From NCBI GenBank assembly GCA_018241965.1, contig JAFECS010000013.1:47953-111952 (forward strand): 64,000 nucleotides of DNA, given 5' to 3'. Numbering within the stretch: the first letter of the stretch is position 1; each line of letters starts with the position of its first letter. This DNA comes from Pseudomonadota bacterium. GTDB lineage: Bacteria; Pseudomonadota; Gammaproteobacteria; Berkiellales; Berkiellaceae. Shown here piece by piece: positions 17,490 through 26,692 of this stretch. The translations under genes were made by a program, and so were the position numbers. The notes beneath the pieces were generated by a model. The model was not told the DNA's origin and ran no database searches. It saw nothing but the letters and a program-made list of their open reading frames with translations.

Positions 17490-20219
17490 ATGAAAGACAG
17501 TTTTAAAACCGCAGAAACACTAAACATCAACAATACTGCCTATGAAATTTTTAATATAAACAAACTACCAGCCAAATATGATGTCGCTAGGTTACCGTTT
17601 TCGTTAAAAATTTTATTGGAGAATTTACTTCGCTGTGAAGATGGCATCACGGTAAGACGCGAAGATATCGAAGCCTTACTGAACTGGGATCCTAAAGCCA
17701 CACCCGATACAGAAATCGCTTTCACCCCCAGTCGTGTTATTTTACAAGATTTCACTGGCGTGCCAGCGGTTGTTGATTTAGCTGCCATGCGCGAAGCAAT
17801 GAAACAATTAAAAGGAAATCCTGCCAAAATTAATCCGCTCTCACCGGTGGAATTGGTTATCGATCACTCCGTCATGGTTGATTACTTTGGCAACCAACAA
17901 GCCTTTTTTAAAAACACAGCAATTGAGATAGAACGCAACCATGAACGCTATGTGTTTTTACGTTGGGGCCAACAAGCCTTTCAAAATTTTAAAGTTGTAC
18001 CTCCGGGCACCGGCATCGTTCACCAAGTGAATTTAGAATATCTTGCACGCGTTATTTTTGGTGAAACACGCAATGGCAAATTACAAGCTTTCCCTGACAC
18101 CTTACTTGGCACTGATTCACACACAACCATGATTAACGGGTTAGGCGTTTTAGGCTGGGGTGTAGGTGGTATTGAAGCAGAAGCGGCCATGTTAGGTCAG
18201 CCAGTAACCATGCTTATTCCGCAAGTAATTGGATTTGAAATTAAAGGACAATTACCAGAAGGCGCAACAGGCACTGATTTGGTGCTTACAGTCACAGAAA
18301 TTTTGCGCAAAAAAGGCGTGGTCGGTAAATTCGTCGAATTCTTTGGCGATGGTCTTAGCGCTTTATCTTTAGCCGACAGAGCTACTATCGGTAATATGGC
18401 ACCTGAATATGGCGCAACCTGTGGGATCTTCCCGGTTGATCATGAAACGCTGAACTATCTTGCCTTATCCGGGCGATCGGCAGCGCAACGCGACTTAATT
18501 AAAGCCTACACGCAAACCCAAGGGATGTTTAGGGAAGATAAAGCAAGGCGAGCTGATTACAGTGATATTCTCACCTTAGATTTAGCGGATATTTCTCCTT
18601 GTATCGCTGGCCCCAAACGCCCGCAAGATAGAATTAACTTACGTGACGCCAAAAAAGTTTATCAAGATGTACTAGATGCCCTATTAGATGGCAGCAAAAA
18701 AAATGGTAACGGCGAAGCACAAAAAAACCTGGAACGTGGCTTAAACGAAGGCGCACATCTTGAAGAAGGTAAAGCGCCTCAAGTTAAAGCTGAAGAAGCA
18801 AAAAGTAAATTACATCATGGCTCCGTAGTAATTGCTGCTATCACCAGCTGTACGAACACTTCCAACCCTGCCGTCATGATAGCCGCAGGCTTAATTGCCA
18901 AAGCTGCAAATGAACGCGGCTTAAAACCTAAACCCTGGGTGAAAACCAGTTTGGCTCCCGGTTCACAAGTAGTGACTGATTATTTACAACGCGCGAATTT
19001 AATGGATCACTTAGATGCCATTGGCTTTGATTTGGTTGGTTACGGTTGTACCACCTGTATCGGTAATTCAGGTCCATTGCCAGAACAAGTGAGTAAAGAA
19101 ATAAAAGATAACAATTTAGCTGTTGCCGCCGTTTTATCTGGTAACCGAAACTTTGAAGGCCGTATACATCCTGAAGTGCGTCATGCCTTCTTAGCCTCCC
19201 CCCCCCTGGTTGTGATCTACGCCCTGGCTGGCACCATGGACATCGATTTATACAAAGATCCATTGGGTAAAGATAAAAATGGCAAAGACGTCTTTATGAA
19301 AGATCTCTGGCCAAGTCAATCCTTGATCCATGAAGTCATGAACAGTTCTATTGAACCAAAAATGTTCTCTTCACGCTATTCCAGTGTTTTCACAGGCGAT
19401 GAACAATGGCGCAGCTTACCTGCCCCTAACTCTGAACTTTTTGTGTGGGAAAAAGATTCCACTTACGTTAAAAATCCGCCTTATTTTGAAAACATGCAGC
19501 ATCAAGTGCCACCCTTACAAGACATTCTGAATGCGCGTGTGTTAGCAAAGCTTGGCGATTCAGTTACCACCGATCACATTTCACCGGCTGGTTCAATTAA
19601 AGCAGATTCCCCTGCTGGTTTGTATTTACAAAGCCTTGGTGTAAGTCCTAAAGATTTTAATTCCTATGGCTCACGTCGCGGCAACCACGAAGTCATGATC
19701 CGCGGCACCTTTGCCAACATTCGCCTTCGCAACCAATTAGCCCCTGACACTGAAGGTGGGTTTACCGCTTACCAACCTTCTAATGAAGTAATGTCTATTT
19801 ATGATGCCGCAATGCGTTATAAAGAAGAAAAAACACCTCTCATAATTCTTGCAGGTAAAGAATATGGTTCTGGCTCTTCTCGAGATTGGGCCGCAAAAGG
19901 AACTAATTTACTGGGCGTCAAAGCGGTGATTGCAGAAAGTTATGAACGCATTCACCGTTCTAATTTGATTGGCATGGGTGTGCTGCCTTTAGAATTTATG
20001 CCAAACGAAAATCCGCAAACACTTAAACTGTCAGGTAAAGAAACTTACTCATTATCCCTAAAATCCTTAAAGCCTGGCGAAGTTTTAACAATTACCGTCA
20101 AAGATCAAAATGGTGAAAGACAAATCAAGGCTAAAGTGCGCATCGATACCCCTAAAGAATTAGAATATTATCAGCATGGCGGTATCTTACATTATGTCTT
20201 GAGACAATTAACAAAGTAA
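17490..20219 (+). CDS. acnA: Aconitate hydratase A
   Basis: Interconverts citrate and isocitrate in the TCA cycle using a [4Fe-4S] cluster. Cluster cysteines are visible in TSCTNTSNPAVM and GYGCTTCIGNSGPLP. Further hallmarks are LGTDSHTTMINGLGVLGWGVGGIEAEAAMLGQP, GPKRPQDRINL and the C-terminal swivel domain with LAGKEYGSGSSRDWAAKG. I chose ATG 17490 rather than the upstream in-frame ATG 17433: it has GGGAGG five bases upstream, and the product then begins MKDSFKT as in typical AcnA. This gives 909 residues. fumC follows 13 bases later, so two TCA-cycle enzymes are probably co-transcribed. Confidence 0.95.
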   Translation: MKDSFKTAETLNINNTAYEIFNINKLPAKYDVARLPFSLKILLENLLRCEDGITVRREDIEALLNWDPKATPDTEIAFTPSRVILQDFTGVPAVVDLAAMREAMKQLKGNPAKINPLSPVELVIDHSVMVDYFGNQQAFFKNTAIEIERNHERYVFLRWGQQAFQNFKVVPPGTGIVHQVNLEYLARVIFGETRNGKLQAFPDTLLGTDSHTTMINGLGVLGWGVGGIEAEAAMLGQPVTMLIPQVIGFEIKGQLPEGATGTDLVLTVTEILRKKGVVGKFVEFFGDGLSALSLADRATIGNMAPEYGATCGIFPVDHETLNYLALSGRSAAQRDLIKAYTQTQGMFREDKARRADYSDILTLDLADISPCIAGPKRPQDRINLRDAKKVYQDVLDALLDGSKKNGNGEAQKNLERGLNEGAHLEEGKAPQVKAEEAKSKLHHGSVVIAAITSCTNTSNPAVMIAAGLIAKAANERGLKPKPWVKTSLAPGSQVVTDYLQRANLMDHLDAIGFDLVGYGCTTCIGNSGPLPEQVSKEIKDNNLAVAAVLSGNRNFEGRIHPEVRHAFLASPPLVVIYALAGTMDIDLYKDPLGKDKNGKDVFMKDLWPSQSLIHEVMNSSIEPKMFSSRYSSVFTGDEQWRSLPAPNSELFVWEKDSTYVKNPPYFENMQHQVPPLQDILNARVLAKLGDSVTTDHISPAGSIKADSPAGLYLQSLGVSPKDFNSYGSRRGNHEVMIRGTFANIRLRNQLAPDTEGGFTAYQPSNEVMSIYDAAMRYKEEKTPLIILAGKEYGSGSSRDWAAKGTNLLGVKAVIAESYERIHRSNLIGMGVLPLEFMPNENPQTLKLSGKETYSLSLKSLKPGEVLTITVKDQNGERQIKAKVRIDTPKELEYYQHGGILHYVLRQLTK

Positions 20220-20232
20220 TCAAGGGTGTAGT

Positions 20233-21621
20233 ATGAACAAAAAGACGATGCGAACAGTTAAAGACAGCATGGGTGAAATGCAAGTTCCTGAAGATGCCCT
20301 TTACGGTGCTCAAACGCAACGTGCAGTGAATAATTTTGCACCCAGTGGGTTAACTATGCCACGTGGCATGATTGAAGCTATCTGTTTAATTAAGGCCAGT
20401 GCTGCCAAAGCAAACCTTGATTTGGGTTTATTAGATGCGAATAAAGCTGAGGCAATTATCAAAGCGGCAAACTTGGCTGCAAGTGGTCAATATGATAAAG
20501 AATTTCCCGTAGATGTTTTTCAAACGGGTTCTGGCACTAGCTCTAATATGAATGCCAATGAAGTTATTGCGCAATTGGCTAAAAATGAATCAGGAACAGA
20601 AATTCACCCCAACGATCATGTCAATATGAGCCAAAGTAGTAACGATGTTATTCCTTCGGCCATTCATGTTAGCGCAAGCATTGCCGCGCACACACGATTG
20701 CTCCCTGCCTTGGGACACTTACACGAAGTATTATTAAACCGCTCTAAAGAACTAGCGAACATCACCAAAACCGGCCGCACACATTTAATGGACGCCATGC
20801 CCATTACCCTAGGACAAGAAATTGGCGGCTGGGCTGCGCAAATTAAAGCGTGCACTGATGCCATCGAAAAAAGTTTACACGCCGTTGAAGCGCTTCCTAT
20901 CGGCGGTACAGCGGTTGGCACAGGCATTAATGCTCATCCTGAATTTGGTCAGCGCTTAACCACCTTACTTGGACAAAAACTCAATATTAAATTTACCGTT
21001 TGCGAAAATCGCTTTGCTTATATGAGCAGCCAAGATGCAGCAGTCGGATTATCAGGCCAACTGAAAACGCTTTCGGTGGCATTGATGAAAATCGCCAATG
21101 ATTTACGATGGATGAATAGTGGCCCGCTTGCTGGATTAGGTGAAATTGCTTTACCGGCCTTACAACCTGGTAGCTCGATAATGCCAGGCAAAGTTAACCC
21201 GGTCATAGCCGAAGCTGTTGCCATGATCTGTGCCCAAGTCATGGGCAATGATTTAACTATTACTATTGGCGGCCAATCTGGGAACTTCCAATTAAACGTA
21301 ATGTTACCCGTGATTGCTTATAACTTATTACAAAGTATTCATTTGCTATCAAACGCCGCAACTGAAATGGCAGATAAAGCCATAGCTGGGTTTACGGTGA
21401 ATAAAGAACGCCTCAATGAGCAATTATCACGTAACCCTATTTTGGTCACTGCCCTGAACACAGTTATTGGTTATGAGCTTGGCGCCAAGATAGCTAAAAC
21501 AGCCTATCAAAAAGGTTTACCTTTAATTGATGTTGCCAAAGAGTTAACCAATTTATCTGAAGCTGAATTGGTGCGTTTATTGGATCCAGCGAAATTAACC
21601 AAAGGCGGCATCCCAGAATAA
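20233..21621 (+). CDS. fumC: Fumarate hydratase class II
   Basis: Converts fumarate and malate in the TCA cycle; the iron-independent class. The 462-residue protein carries the superfamily signature GSSIMPGKVNPV, the substrate-binding stretch FQTGSGTSSNMNANEVIA, HPNDHVNMSQSSND, and TGRTHLMDAMPITLGQE. AAGGGTG precedes the ATG. It lies 13 bases after acnA and 18 bases before a c-di-GMP-type gene on the same strand, forming a likely three-gene unit. Confidence 0.96.
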   Translation: MNKKTMRTVKDSMGEMQVPEDALYGAQTQRAVNNFAPSGLTMPRGMIEAICLIKASAAKANLDLGLLDANKAEAIIKAANLAASGQYDKEFPVDVFQTGSGTSSNMNANEVIAQLAKNESGTEIHPNDHVNMSQSSNDVIPSAIHVSASIAAHTRLLPALGHLHEVLLNRSKELANITKTGRTHLMDAMPITLGQEIGGWAAQIKACTDAIEKSLHAVEALPIGGTAVGTGINAHPEFGQRLTTLLGQKLNIKFTVCENRFAYMSSQDAAVGLSGQLKTLSVALMKIANDLRWMNSGPLAGLGEIALPALQPGSSIMPGKVNPVIAEAVAMICAQVMGNDLTITIGGQSGNFQLNVMLPVIAYNLLQSIHLLSNAATEMADKAIAGFTVNKERLNEQLSRNPILVTALNTVIGYELGAKIAKTAYQKGLPLIDVAKELTNLSEAELVRLLDPAKLTKGGIPE

Positions 21622-21639
21622 AAAAGGTGTTTTTCCTTG

Positions 21640-23016
21640 ATGAGTGATTGTATTGCCATCTTCTTGATTGCAAGTAGCATACTGTTACTGGGATTACTGG
21701 GCGGTTTTTTTTTCTATAAAAAATTGTTAGTGCAAAGCACTTACGATGCTGTTACTGAACTGCCCAATCGCATTAATTTTTTTAACGCTTTAACGCAACA
21801 TCTTTTGAAATATCCAACAATGCCCTTCGCGATTATTGCTATTGGCATCGACAGGTTTCCGCAAATTAATCAAGCATTGGGATATCAAATAGGTGATAGA
21901 TTATTAAATCATGTGGCACAAAGACTTAAAGCTAACCTCAATGAAGCTTCGATGATTGGCAGACTTGCCAGTAATGTTTTTATTGTGCTTGCGCCAGAAG
22001 TAACCAATCAGAATTTTAAAAAGTATTATGAAAAAATAATGGAGATTTTTTCTCAGCCTTTTAGTGTTTATACGGTGAATATTGATTTAGATGTGTTAAT
22101 TGGCTTTAGCTTTTATCCTACTGATGGCAATGCAGCAGCCCCGTTAATTCAAAAAGCCGATCTTGCCTTATATGCTGCTAGGCATTCTGTGGATAGATTT
22201 GAATGTTATCAAGAAAACAAGGATCCGCATCATCGTAATAAAATTTCTTTAATGAGCGAATTACGAGAAGGACTTACCCAAAATGAATTTCAAATTTTTT
22301 ATCAACCTAAAGTTAATTTAAATAAAGGGCATATTACCCAAGTAGAGGCATTAATCCGTTGGTTTCATCCAACACGAGGCGAAATGTCGCCAGATAGTTT
22401 TATTCCTTTGGCCGAAGAAACTGGGCATCTGAAAAATTTAACCCTATGGTTATTAGAAAATGGCATTAAGCAATGTCGTTTATGGGAAGAGCAAAAACTT
22501 TCTTTGGGCGTGTCCATTAATTTATCCGTGAAAGATCTGCTCAATAAAAAGTTACCCATTTATATTGGTAGCTTAATTAAAGAGCATAAACTCGATCCTA
22601 CTTTATTAACACTTGAAATTACAGAAAGCGCTTTCATGCGCGAGCCTCATGTTGCTATTGATGCAACCCGTAAGTTGATTCAACTGGGTGTTAATTTATC
22701 GATAGATGATTTTGGAACAGGCTATTCCTCTTTGAGCTATTTAAAAAAATTACCTGTAAATGAACTAAAACTAGATAAATCTTTCACCCAAGACATTGTC
22801 CACACAGAGCGTGTAGCGCAAATCGTGCAGTCCACTATTCGTATGGCTCATACTTTAGGTATGACGGTTGTTGCTGAAGGGGTCAGTGACGAGAAGACAG
22901 TGAATTTGTTGAAACATTTCAGTTGCGATCTGGGTCAGGGATATTATTTTAGCCAACCTTTGTCTATAAAGGATTTTGAAGCTTGGCTGGCTACTTCTCC
23001 CTGGGGGAAAACTTAA
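21640..23016 (+). CDS. Membrane-anchored degenerate GGDEF / intact EAL protein
   Basis: Probable cyclic-di-GMP phosphodiesterase. One N-terminal membrane helix (residues ~3-26) is followed by a GGDEF-like domain (YDAVTELPNRINFFNAL, GIDRFPQINQALGYQIGDRLL). Its catalytic loop reads GRLASNVF in place of GGDEF, so diguanylate cyclase activity should be lost. The EAL domain at residues ~210-450 keeps EALIRW, the metal-binding LEITESAF, SIDDFGTGYSSLSYL, ELKLDKSF and VVAEGV, so it should hydrolyse c-di-GMP. The start used is ATG 21640; a TTG three bases upstream is less likely. It follows fumC closely, and its end overlaps the 3' end of the convergent ampG-like gene by 4 bases. Confidence 0.9.
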   Translation: MSDCIAIFLIASSILLLGLLGGFFFYKKLLVQSTYDAVTELPNRINFFNALTQHLLKYPTMPFAIIAIGIDRFPQINQALGYQIGDRLLNHVAQRLKANLNEASMIGRLASNVFIVLAPEVTNQNFKKYYEKIMEIFSQPFSVYTVNIDLDVLIGFSFYPTDGNAAAPLIQKADLALYAARHSVDRFECYQENKDPHHRNKISLMSELREGLTQNEFQIFYQPKVNLNKGHITQVEALIRWFHPTRGEMSPDSFIPLAEETGHLKNLTLWLLENGIKQCRLWEEQKLSLGVSINLSVKDLLNKKLPIYIGSLIKEHKLDPTLLTLEITESAFMREPHVAIDATRKLIQLGVNLSIDDFGTGYSSLSYLKKLPVNELKLDKSFTQDIVHTERVAQIVQSTIRMAHTLGMTVVAEGVSDEKTVNLLKHFSCDLGQGYYFSQPLSIKDFEAWLATSPWGKT

Positions 23017-24302
23017 GCACTGGCTTTTGCTTCATCGATAGCCGTTTGTATGTTTTCTTCTTTATTTGCTTCGTAATTATTAATGGTTGGTCGTAATATG
23101 ACTAACAGCACTAATCCCGGCACGGCAAAAACAACTGTCCATAGGAAAAATTCTGGCCAACCCACCGCTTCTACCATATAACCTGCCAGTGGTCCTACAA
23201 ATACCCGCCCCACTGCGGCTAACGCGCTAATTAAAGCAAATTGAGTTGCTGTGAATCTGGGATGACATAAACTCATCACTAAGGCCATAAAGGCTGCTGT
23301 GCCTAAACCACCGCCAAAATTTTCTAAGCAAACCGTTACTATCAGCATGCCCGTGTTTGGCCCCATGAGCGAAAGAGCATAAAACAGTAAATTGGTCAGC
23401 GCTTGAATGATGCCAAAAAAGAGCAGTGAACGAAAAAGCCCAAGGCGCACCATCATAACACCGCCAACAAAAACTCCGAACAAAGTAGAGATTAAGCCAC
23501 CTGTTTTATTGATAAGCCCAATCTCTTTTAAGGAAAAGCCCACGCCTTTGAGCAAAAAGGTGGTGGTTAAGGTGCTAGCAAAGGCATCACCCAACTTATA
23601 CAAAATCACAAATGACAATAAAGCCAATGCGTGTTTGCGTGTTAAAAATTCTTTAAAAGGCAAAATACAAGCGTCAACAAATGATGGAGGGGTCCCCCGA
23701 TATTGAATAGGCTCTTTTGCCCACAAAGTGGCAAAAACGCCTATCCCCATTAAAGCTGCCATCAGAAAATAGGTAAAAGAAAAGCCAACATAATCGGCAA
23801 TAATGAGTGTTAAACCGCCTGACACTAACATGGCAATTCTGTAACCACTTACCGCCATGGCTGTACCCATACCCCGCTCGTCTGGTTTAAGTAATTCCGT
23901 TCTATAGGCATCAATAGCGATATCTTGCGTAGCGGATAAAAAGGCTAAACATAAAGCAAGGAAAGCCAGTAAAAGCGGTTCTTGAGCAGGGCTCAACAAT
24001 GCCATCGCACAGAGAACCCCTATCAAAGCGATTTGTGTCGTTAACATCCAGCCGCGGCGCAACCCCAAGAACGGTAAACGCCATTTATCCATCATGGGAG
24101 CCCAAATAAATTTATAGACATAGGGTTGCCCAACCAGGGCTAAAAATCCTATGGTAACAATATCCACGCCATCAACGGCGTACCAAGCTTGTAGTGCCGT
24201 ACCTGTTAGACCTAAAGGGAGGCCAGAAACAAAACCCAGCAAGAGGATAAGGCACATGCGTTTTTGTAGCAGAAGAGAATACCAACTGGGCTTTTTATTC
24301 AT
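23013..24302 (-). CDS. ampG: AmpG-family MFS permease
   Basis: Twelve-helix major facilitator transporter of the AmpG type, which imports anhydro-muropeptides for cell-wall recycling. The 429 residues are mostly hydrophobic. Family hallmarks include GFVSGLPLGLTGTALQAWY near the N-terminus, YVYKFIWAPMMDK, and ATQDIAIDAYRTELL followed by ERGMGTAMAVSGYR. Specificity for muropeptides is inferred from the family; some intracellular bacteria carry several AmpG paralogues of unknown substrate. The ATG (24302) directly abuts the ATG of the divergent PAP2-like gene, leaving no intergenic base. No strong ribosome binding site is visible. Confidence 0.82.
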   Translation of the reverse strand: MNKKPSWYSLLLQKRMCLILLLGFVSGLPLGLTGTALQAWYAVDGVDIVTIGFLALVGQPYVYKFIWAPMMDKWRLPFLGLRRGWMLTTQIALIGVLCAMALLSPAQEPLLLAFLALCLAFLSATQDIAIDAYRTELLKPDERGMGTAMAVSGYRIAMLVSGGLTLIIADYVGFSFTYFLMAALMGIGVFATLWAKEPIQYRGTPPSFVDACILPFKEFLTRKHALALLSFVILYKLGDAFASTLTTTFLLKGVGFSLKEIGLINKTGGLISTLFGVFVGGVMMVRLGLFRSLLFFGIIQALTNLLFYALSLMGPNTGMLIVTVCLENFGGGLGTAAFMALVMSLCHPRFTATQFALISALAAVGRVFVGPLAGYMVEAVGWPEFFLWTVVFAVPGLVLLVILRPTINNYEANKEENIQTAIDEAKASA

Positions 24303-25112
24303 ATGTTGACTAACTTAATAAAGTTATTTGTTTTAACTAGCTTGCTGTTTATTCTACCTACGAAAACAGCTTTTTCCAAAGCTATTGAAAATAATTATAG
24401 CCTTTTAGATGAAATCTTAGGGGACTTTTACCAATTTTATTGCACAAAGCAATTTGCCAAAAGAACTGTTGGCTACGGCCTCGGAGGTTATCTTGCAAAC
24501 TCTTCTGTAGATCCACACTTTAGAAACTATTGGCAGGATCATCTTCGTAATGACTTTACTAATAAACTATCAACCGCCATCAATGACTATAGCAAACTAA
24601 CAAGTTACCCTATCGCAGCGCCGATTTACTTGGCAACACTTTGGCTAAGTACGCGAACATTTACCACCTCACCTGATACAGCAATAGGGATTTTTGCTAA
24701 CCACGCTTTACGAACGCTTGTGGTGGGTGCTCCCGAGCAATTTGCATTGACCCATTTTTTTGGTAGTGGGCGCCCCCAGACAGAGGCGCATCGTTGGGAA
24801 GTATTTAAGTATCACCGTGCCGTGAGTGGGCATGCTTTTTACGGCGCTATTCCTTTACTCAACTTAGCAAAGCAACAAGAGAACCCTTGGTTAAAGACAT
24901 CGTTCTATGTACTATCTGCTTTACCTGGACTTGCTAGAGTCAATTGTGACAAGCATTATCTTTCACAGGTGTGGCTAGGTTGGTGGCTTGCTAATAGTGC
25001 AACGCAAAGCGTATGGGAATCAGATATAGTTAGCAATAAATCAAATAAAATATCACTAGAAATGGTGCCGCTAAATAGCGGAATTTATTTAGGCTTGGCC
25101 AGAAAATTTTGA
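24303..25112 (+). CDS. PAP2-like membrane/periplasmic protein with altered motifs
   Basis: 269 residues, with a signal peptide or anchor at residues ~4-25 (NLIKLFVLTSLLFILPTKTAFS). It resembles type 2 phosphatidic-acid phosphatases: GRPQ (motif 1 end), HRAVSGHAFYGA (motif 2 with the catalytic SGH His), and ARVNCDKHYLSQVWLGWW (motif 3, R-x5-H). Two usual residues are changed: the Lys of KX6RP is absent, and the Asp four residues after the motif-3 His is Gln. It may dephosphorylate a lipid phosphate such as undecaprenyl pyrophosphate or a phosphatidate, or may have lost activity. The start codon abuts that of ampG on the other strand. Confidence 0.7.
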   Translation: MLTNLIKLFVLTSLLFILPTKTAFSKAIENNYSLLDEILGDFYQFYCTKQFAKRTVGYGLGGYLANSSVDPHFRNYWQDHLRNDFTNKLSTAINDYSKLTSYPIAAPIYLATLWLSTRTFTTSPDTAIGIFANHALRTLVVGAPEQFALTHFFGSGRPQTEAHRWEVFKYHRAVSGHAFYGAIPLLNLAKQQENPWLKTSFYVLSALPGLARVNCDKHYLSQVWLGWWLANSATQSVWESDIVSNKSNKISLEMVPLNSGIYLGLARKF

Positions 25113-25161
25113 TATAGTGATTTATCTGTAAAACCTCTTGATTAATTAAAAGGATAGATCC

Positions 25162-25932
25162 ATGAAAGGTAAACTGCTAAGTATTGCTACTGCAAGTATG
25201 TTTTTATTGGCACAAAATAGCTTTGCTGCTGATGAAACCAAAGGTGGCCAACTTAAAGACGAAAAAGATAAAATCAGTTACAGCATCGGCGTTGATGTTG
25301 GCAAAAGCATTATGAAGCAAAAAATTGACATCAATCCAGATCCTTTCTTAGCAGGATTTAAAGATGGTCAAGCTGATAAAACCACTTTGATGACCGAAGA
25401 TGAAATCCGTAAAACCTTAATGGATTTACAAACCAAGATGTTGGAAAAACAAAAAGCTGATATGAAAGCCACCGCTGCCAAAAATCTTTCCGCTGGTCAA
25501 AAATTCCTAGATGAAAACAAAAAGAAAAAAGATGTTGTGACATTACCTAGTGGTTTGGAATATCGCATTATCAAAGAAGGTAAAGGTGAATCTCCTAAAG
25601 CCACTGATATCGTTACCACCCATTATCGTGGCAAACTCATTGATGGCACAGAATTTGACAATTCTTACAATCGCGGCGAACCCGTTAAATTTGCTGTAAA
25701 CGGTGTTATTCCTGGTTGGACCGAAGCGTTACAATTAATGAAACCCGGTGCAAAATGGGAATTATTTATTCCTTCCAAACTTGCTTATGGTGAAAATGGC
25801 GTTGGTCAAGTGATTGGTCCAAACTCCACGCTGATTTTTGAAGTGGAATTGCTCAGCGTTGAAAAACCTAAAGCTGGCGAAGAAAAAGCTGATAAGCAAT
25901 CAAAAGCAACGACCACGAATAAGAAAGGGTAA
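25162..25932 (+). CDS. Mip/FkpA-like FKBP-type peptidyl-prolyl isomerase
   Basis: Periplasmic or surface proline isomerase of the Legionella Mip type. Signal peptide residues 1-22 (ends NSFAADE). An N-terminal dimerisation domain has DKISYSIGVDVGKSI and LAGFKDG, followed by a long charged helix (residues ~75-125). The C-terminal FKBP domain (~130-235) has VTTHYRGKLIDGTEFDNSY, VIPGWTEALQLMKPGAKWELFIP and LAYGENG...GPNSTLIFEVELL. The basic tail (KADKQSKATTTNKKG) extends beyond the usual end. AAGGAT lies six bases before the ATG. Mip is a virulence-associated protein in Legionella; whether this one is surface-exposed cannot be read from sequence. Confidence 0.93.
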   Translation: MKGKLLSIATASMFLLAQNSFAADETKGGQLKDEKDKISYSIGVDVGKSIMKQKIDINPDPFLAGFKDGQADKTTLMTEDEIRKTLMDLQTKMLEKQKADMKATAAKNLSAGQKFLDENKKKKDVVTLPSGLEYRIIKEGKGESPKATDIVTTHYRGKLIDGTEFDNSYNRGEPVKFAVNGVIPGWTEALQLMKPGAKWELFIPSKLAYGENGVGQVIGPNSTLIFEVELLSVEKPKAGEEKADKQSKATTTNKKG

Positions 25933-25949
25933 CCTTTCCCTCTCTTAAA

Positions 25950-26093
25950 CCCTCACCCGGCTCTACGAGCCAGGTGGGGAGATTCAAGAAAATCCCCCTC
26001 ATCCGCCCCTGCGGGGCACCTTCTCCCACAAGGGGAGAAGGATTTAAGATTCTTGTCCCCTCTCCCCTTGCGGGAGAGGGTTAGGGTGAGGGG
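25950..26093. repeat. REP-like palindromic element, copy 1
   Basis: GC-rich block between convergent genes. It contains two near-perfect hairpins: CCTTCTCCC/GGGAGAAGG (26019-26041) and CCCTCTCCC/GGGAGAGGG (26058-26080), plus CCCCTGCGGGG. The same two hairpins occur at 33186-33257 in the opposite order and orientation. It probably also terminates transcription from both sides. Confidence 0.75.
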
Positions 26094-26095
26094 TA

Positions 26096-26692
26096 TTAAG
26101 CGTTAACTGGAAAATTCAATATTGCTCTCTTAAAAGCCCGTGTGGGTGGATAAGGGCCTATCCACGTTCTAAGTAACATATTGTAAAAAGATTTTGCATG
26201 AGGCCAATGCTTGGTCTCTTTACCATTCACTATCATGGTCACGCCATTGGTGGGAGAATAATAAAACCCTAACGTATCTCCTGCGTTATAACTTCTATCG
26301 ATAGCGGCTTTTAATTCTAACAGGCGGGCTTTATCCAATTTTTTATCTTCCCAACCCCCACTATTAATTAAAATTGCTTCAGTGAGCGCTTGGCTTAACA
26401 TTTGTGCACTAATATCATCGCGCACAAAGTAATACATCATTAACAGCGGTTGATCATTCAAAATCAGCATCTCTGCTCTTTTTTCATTTTGGGGCGTATA
26501 CAATGCACCTACAAACGCTTGAGTACCCCATAAGGTAGCAACCGCATGCCCGTTTAAGGTGAGTTTTTCTTGTGGGGTACCTATGTTTAATTCGTAAGGT
26601 AACGAAACCCCAAGCACTTCAGTGACACTATCAGCAAACACAACATTGGCAAAACAAAAGCAAGATAAAAGCAAAGCAAGCTTTTTAATCAC
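26096..26692 (-). CDS. Chalcone-isomerase-like exported protein
   Basis: 198 residues with a signal peptide (KKLALLLSCFCFANVVFADS). The mature part matches the bacterial chalcone isomerase-like family: LTLNGHAVATLWGTQAFVGALYTP, LMMYYFVRDDIS, GDTLGFYYSPTNGVTMIVNGKE, and a C-terminal LRTWIGPYPPTRAFKRAIL. The family's function in bacteria is unknown; the fold binds lipidic or aromatic ligands in plants. I chose GTG 26692, which overlaps the stop of the upstream antiporter gene (GTGATTAA), over a TTG at 26716. This suggests translational coupling with that gene. Confidence 0.78.
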   Translation of the reverse strand: MIKKLALLLSCFCFANVVFADSVTEVLGVSLPYELNIGTPQEKLTLNGHAVATLWGTQAFVGALYTPQNEKRAEMLILNDQPLLMMYYFVRDDISAQMLSQALTEAILINSGGWEDKKLDKARLLELKAAIDRSYNAGDTLGFYYSPTNGVTMIVNGKETKHWPHAKSFYNMLLRTWIGPYPPTRAFKRAILNFPVNA

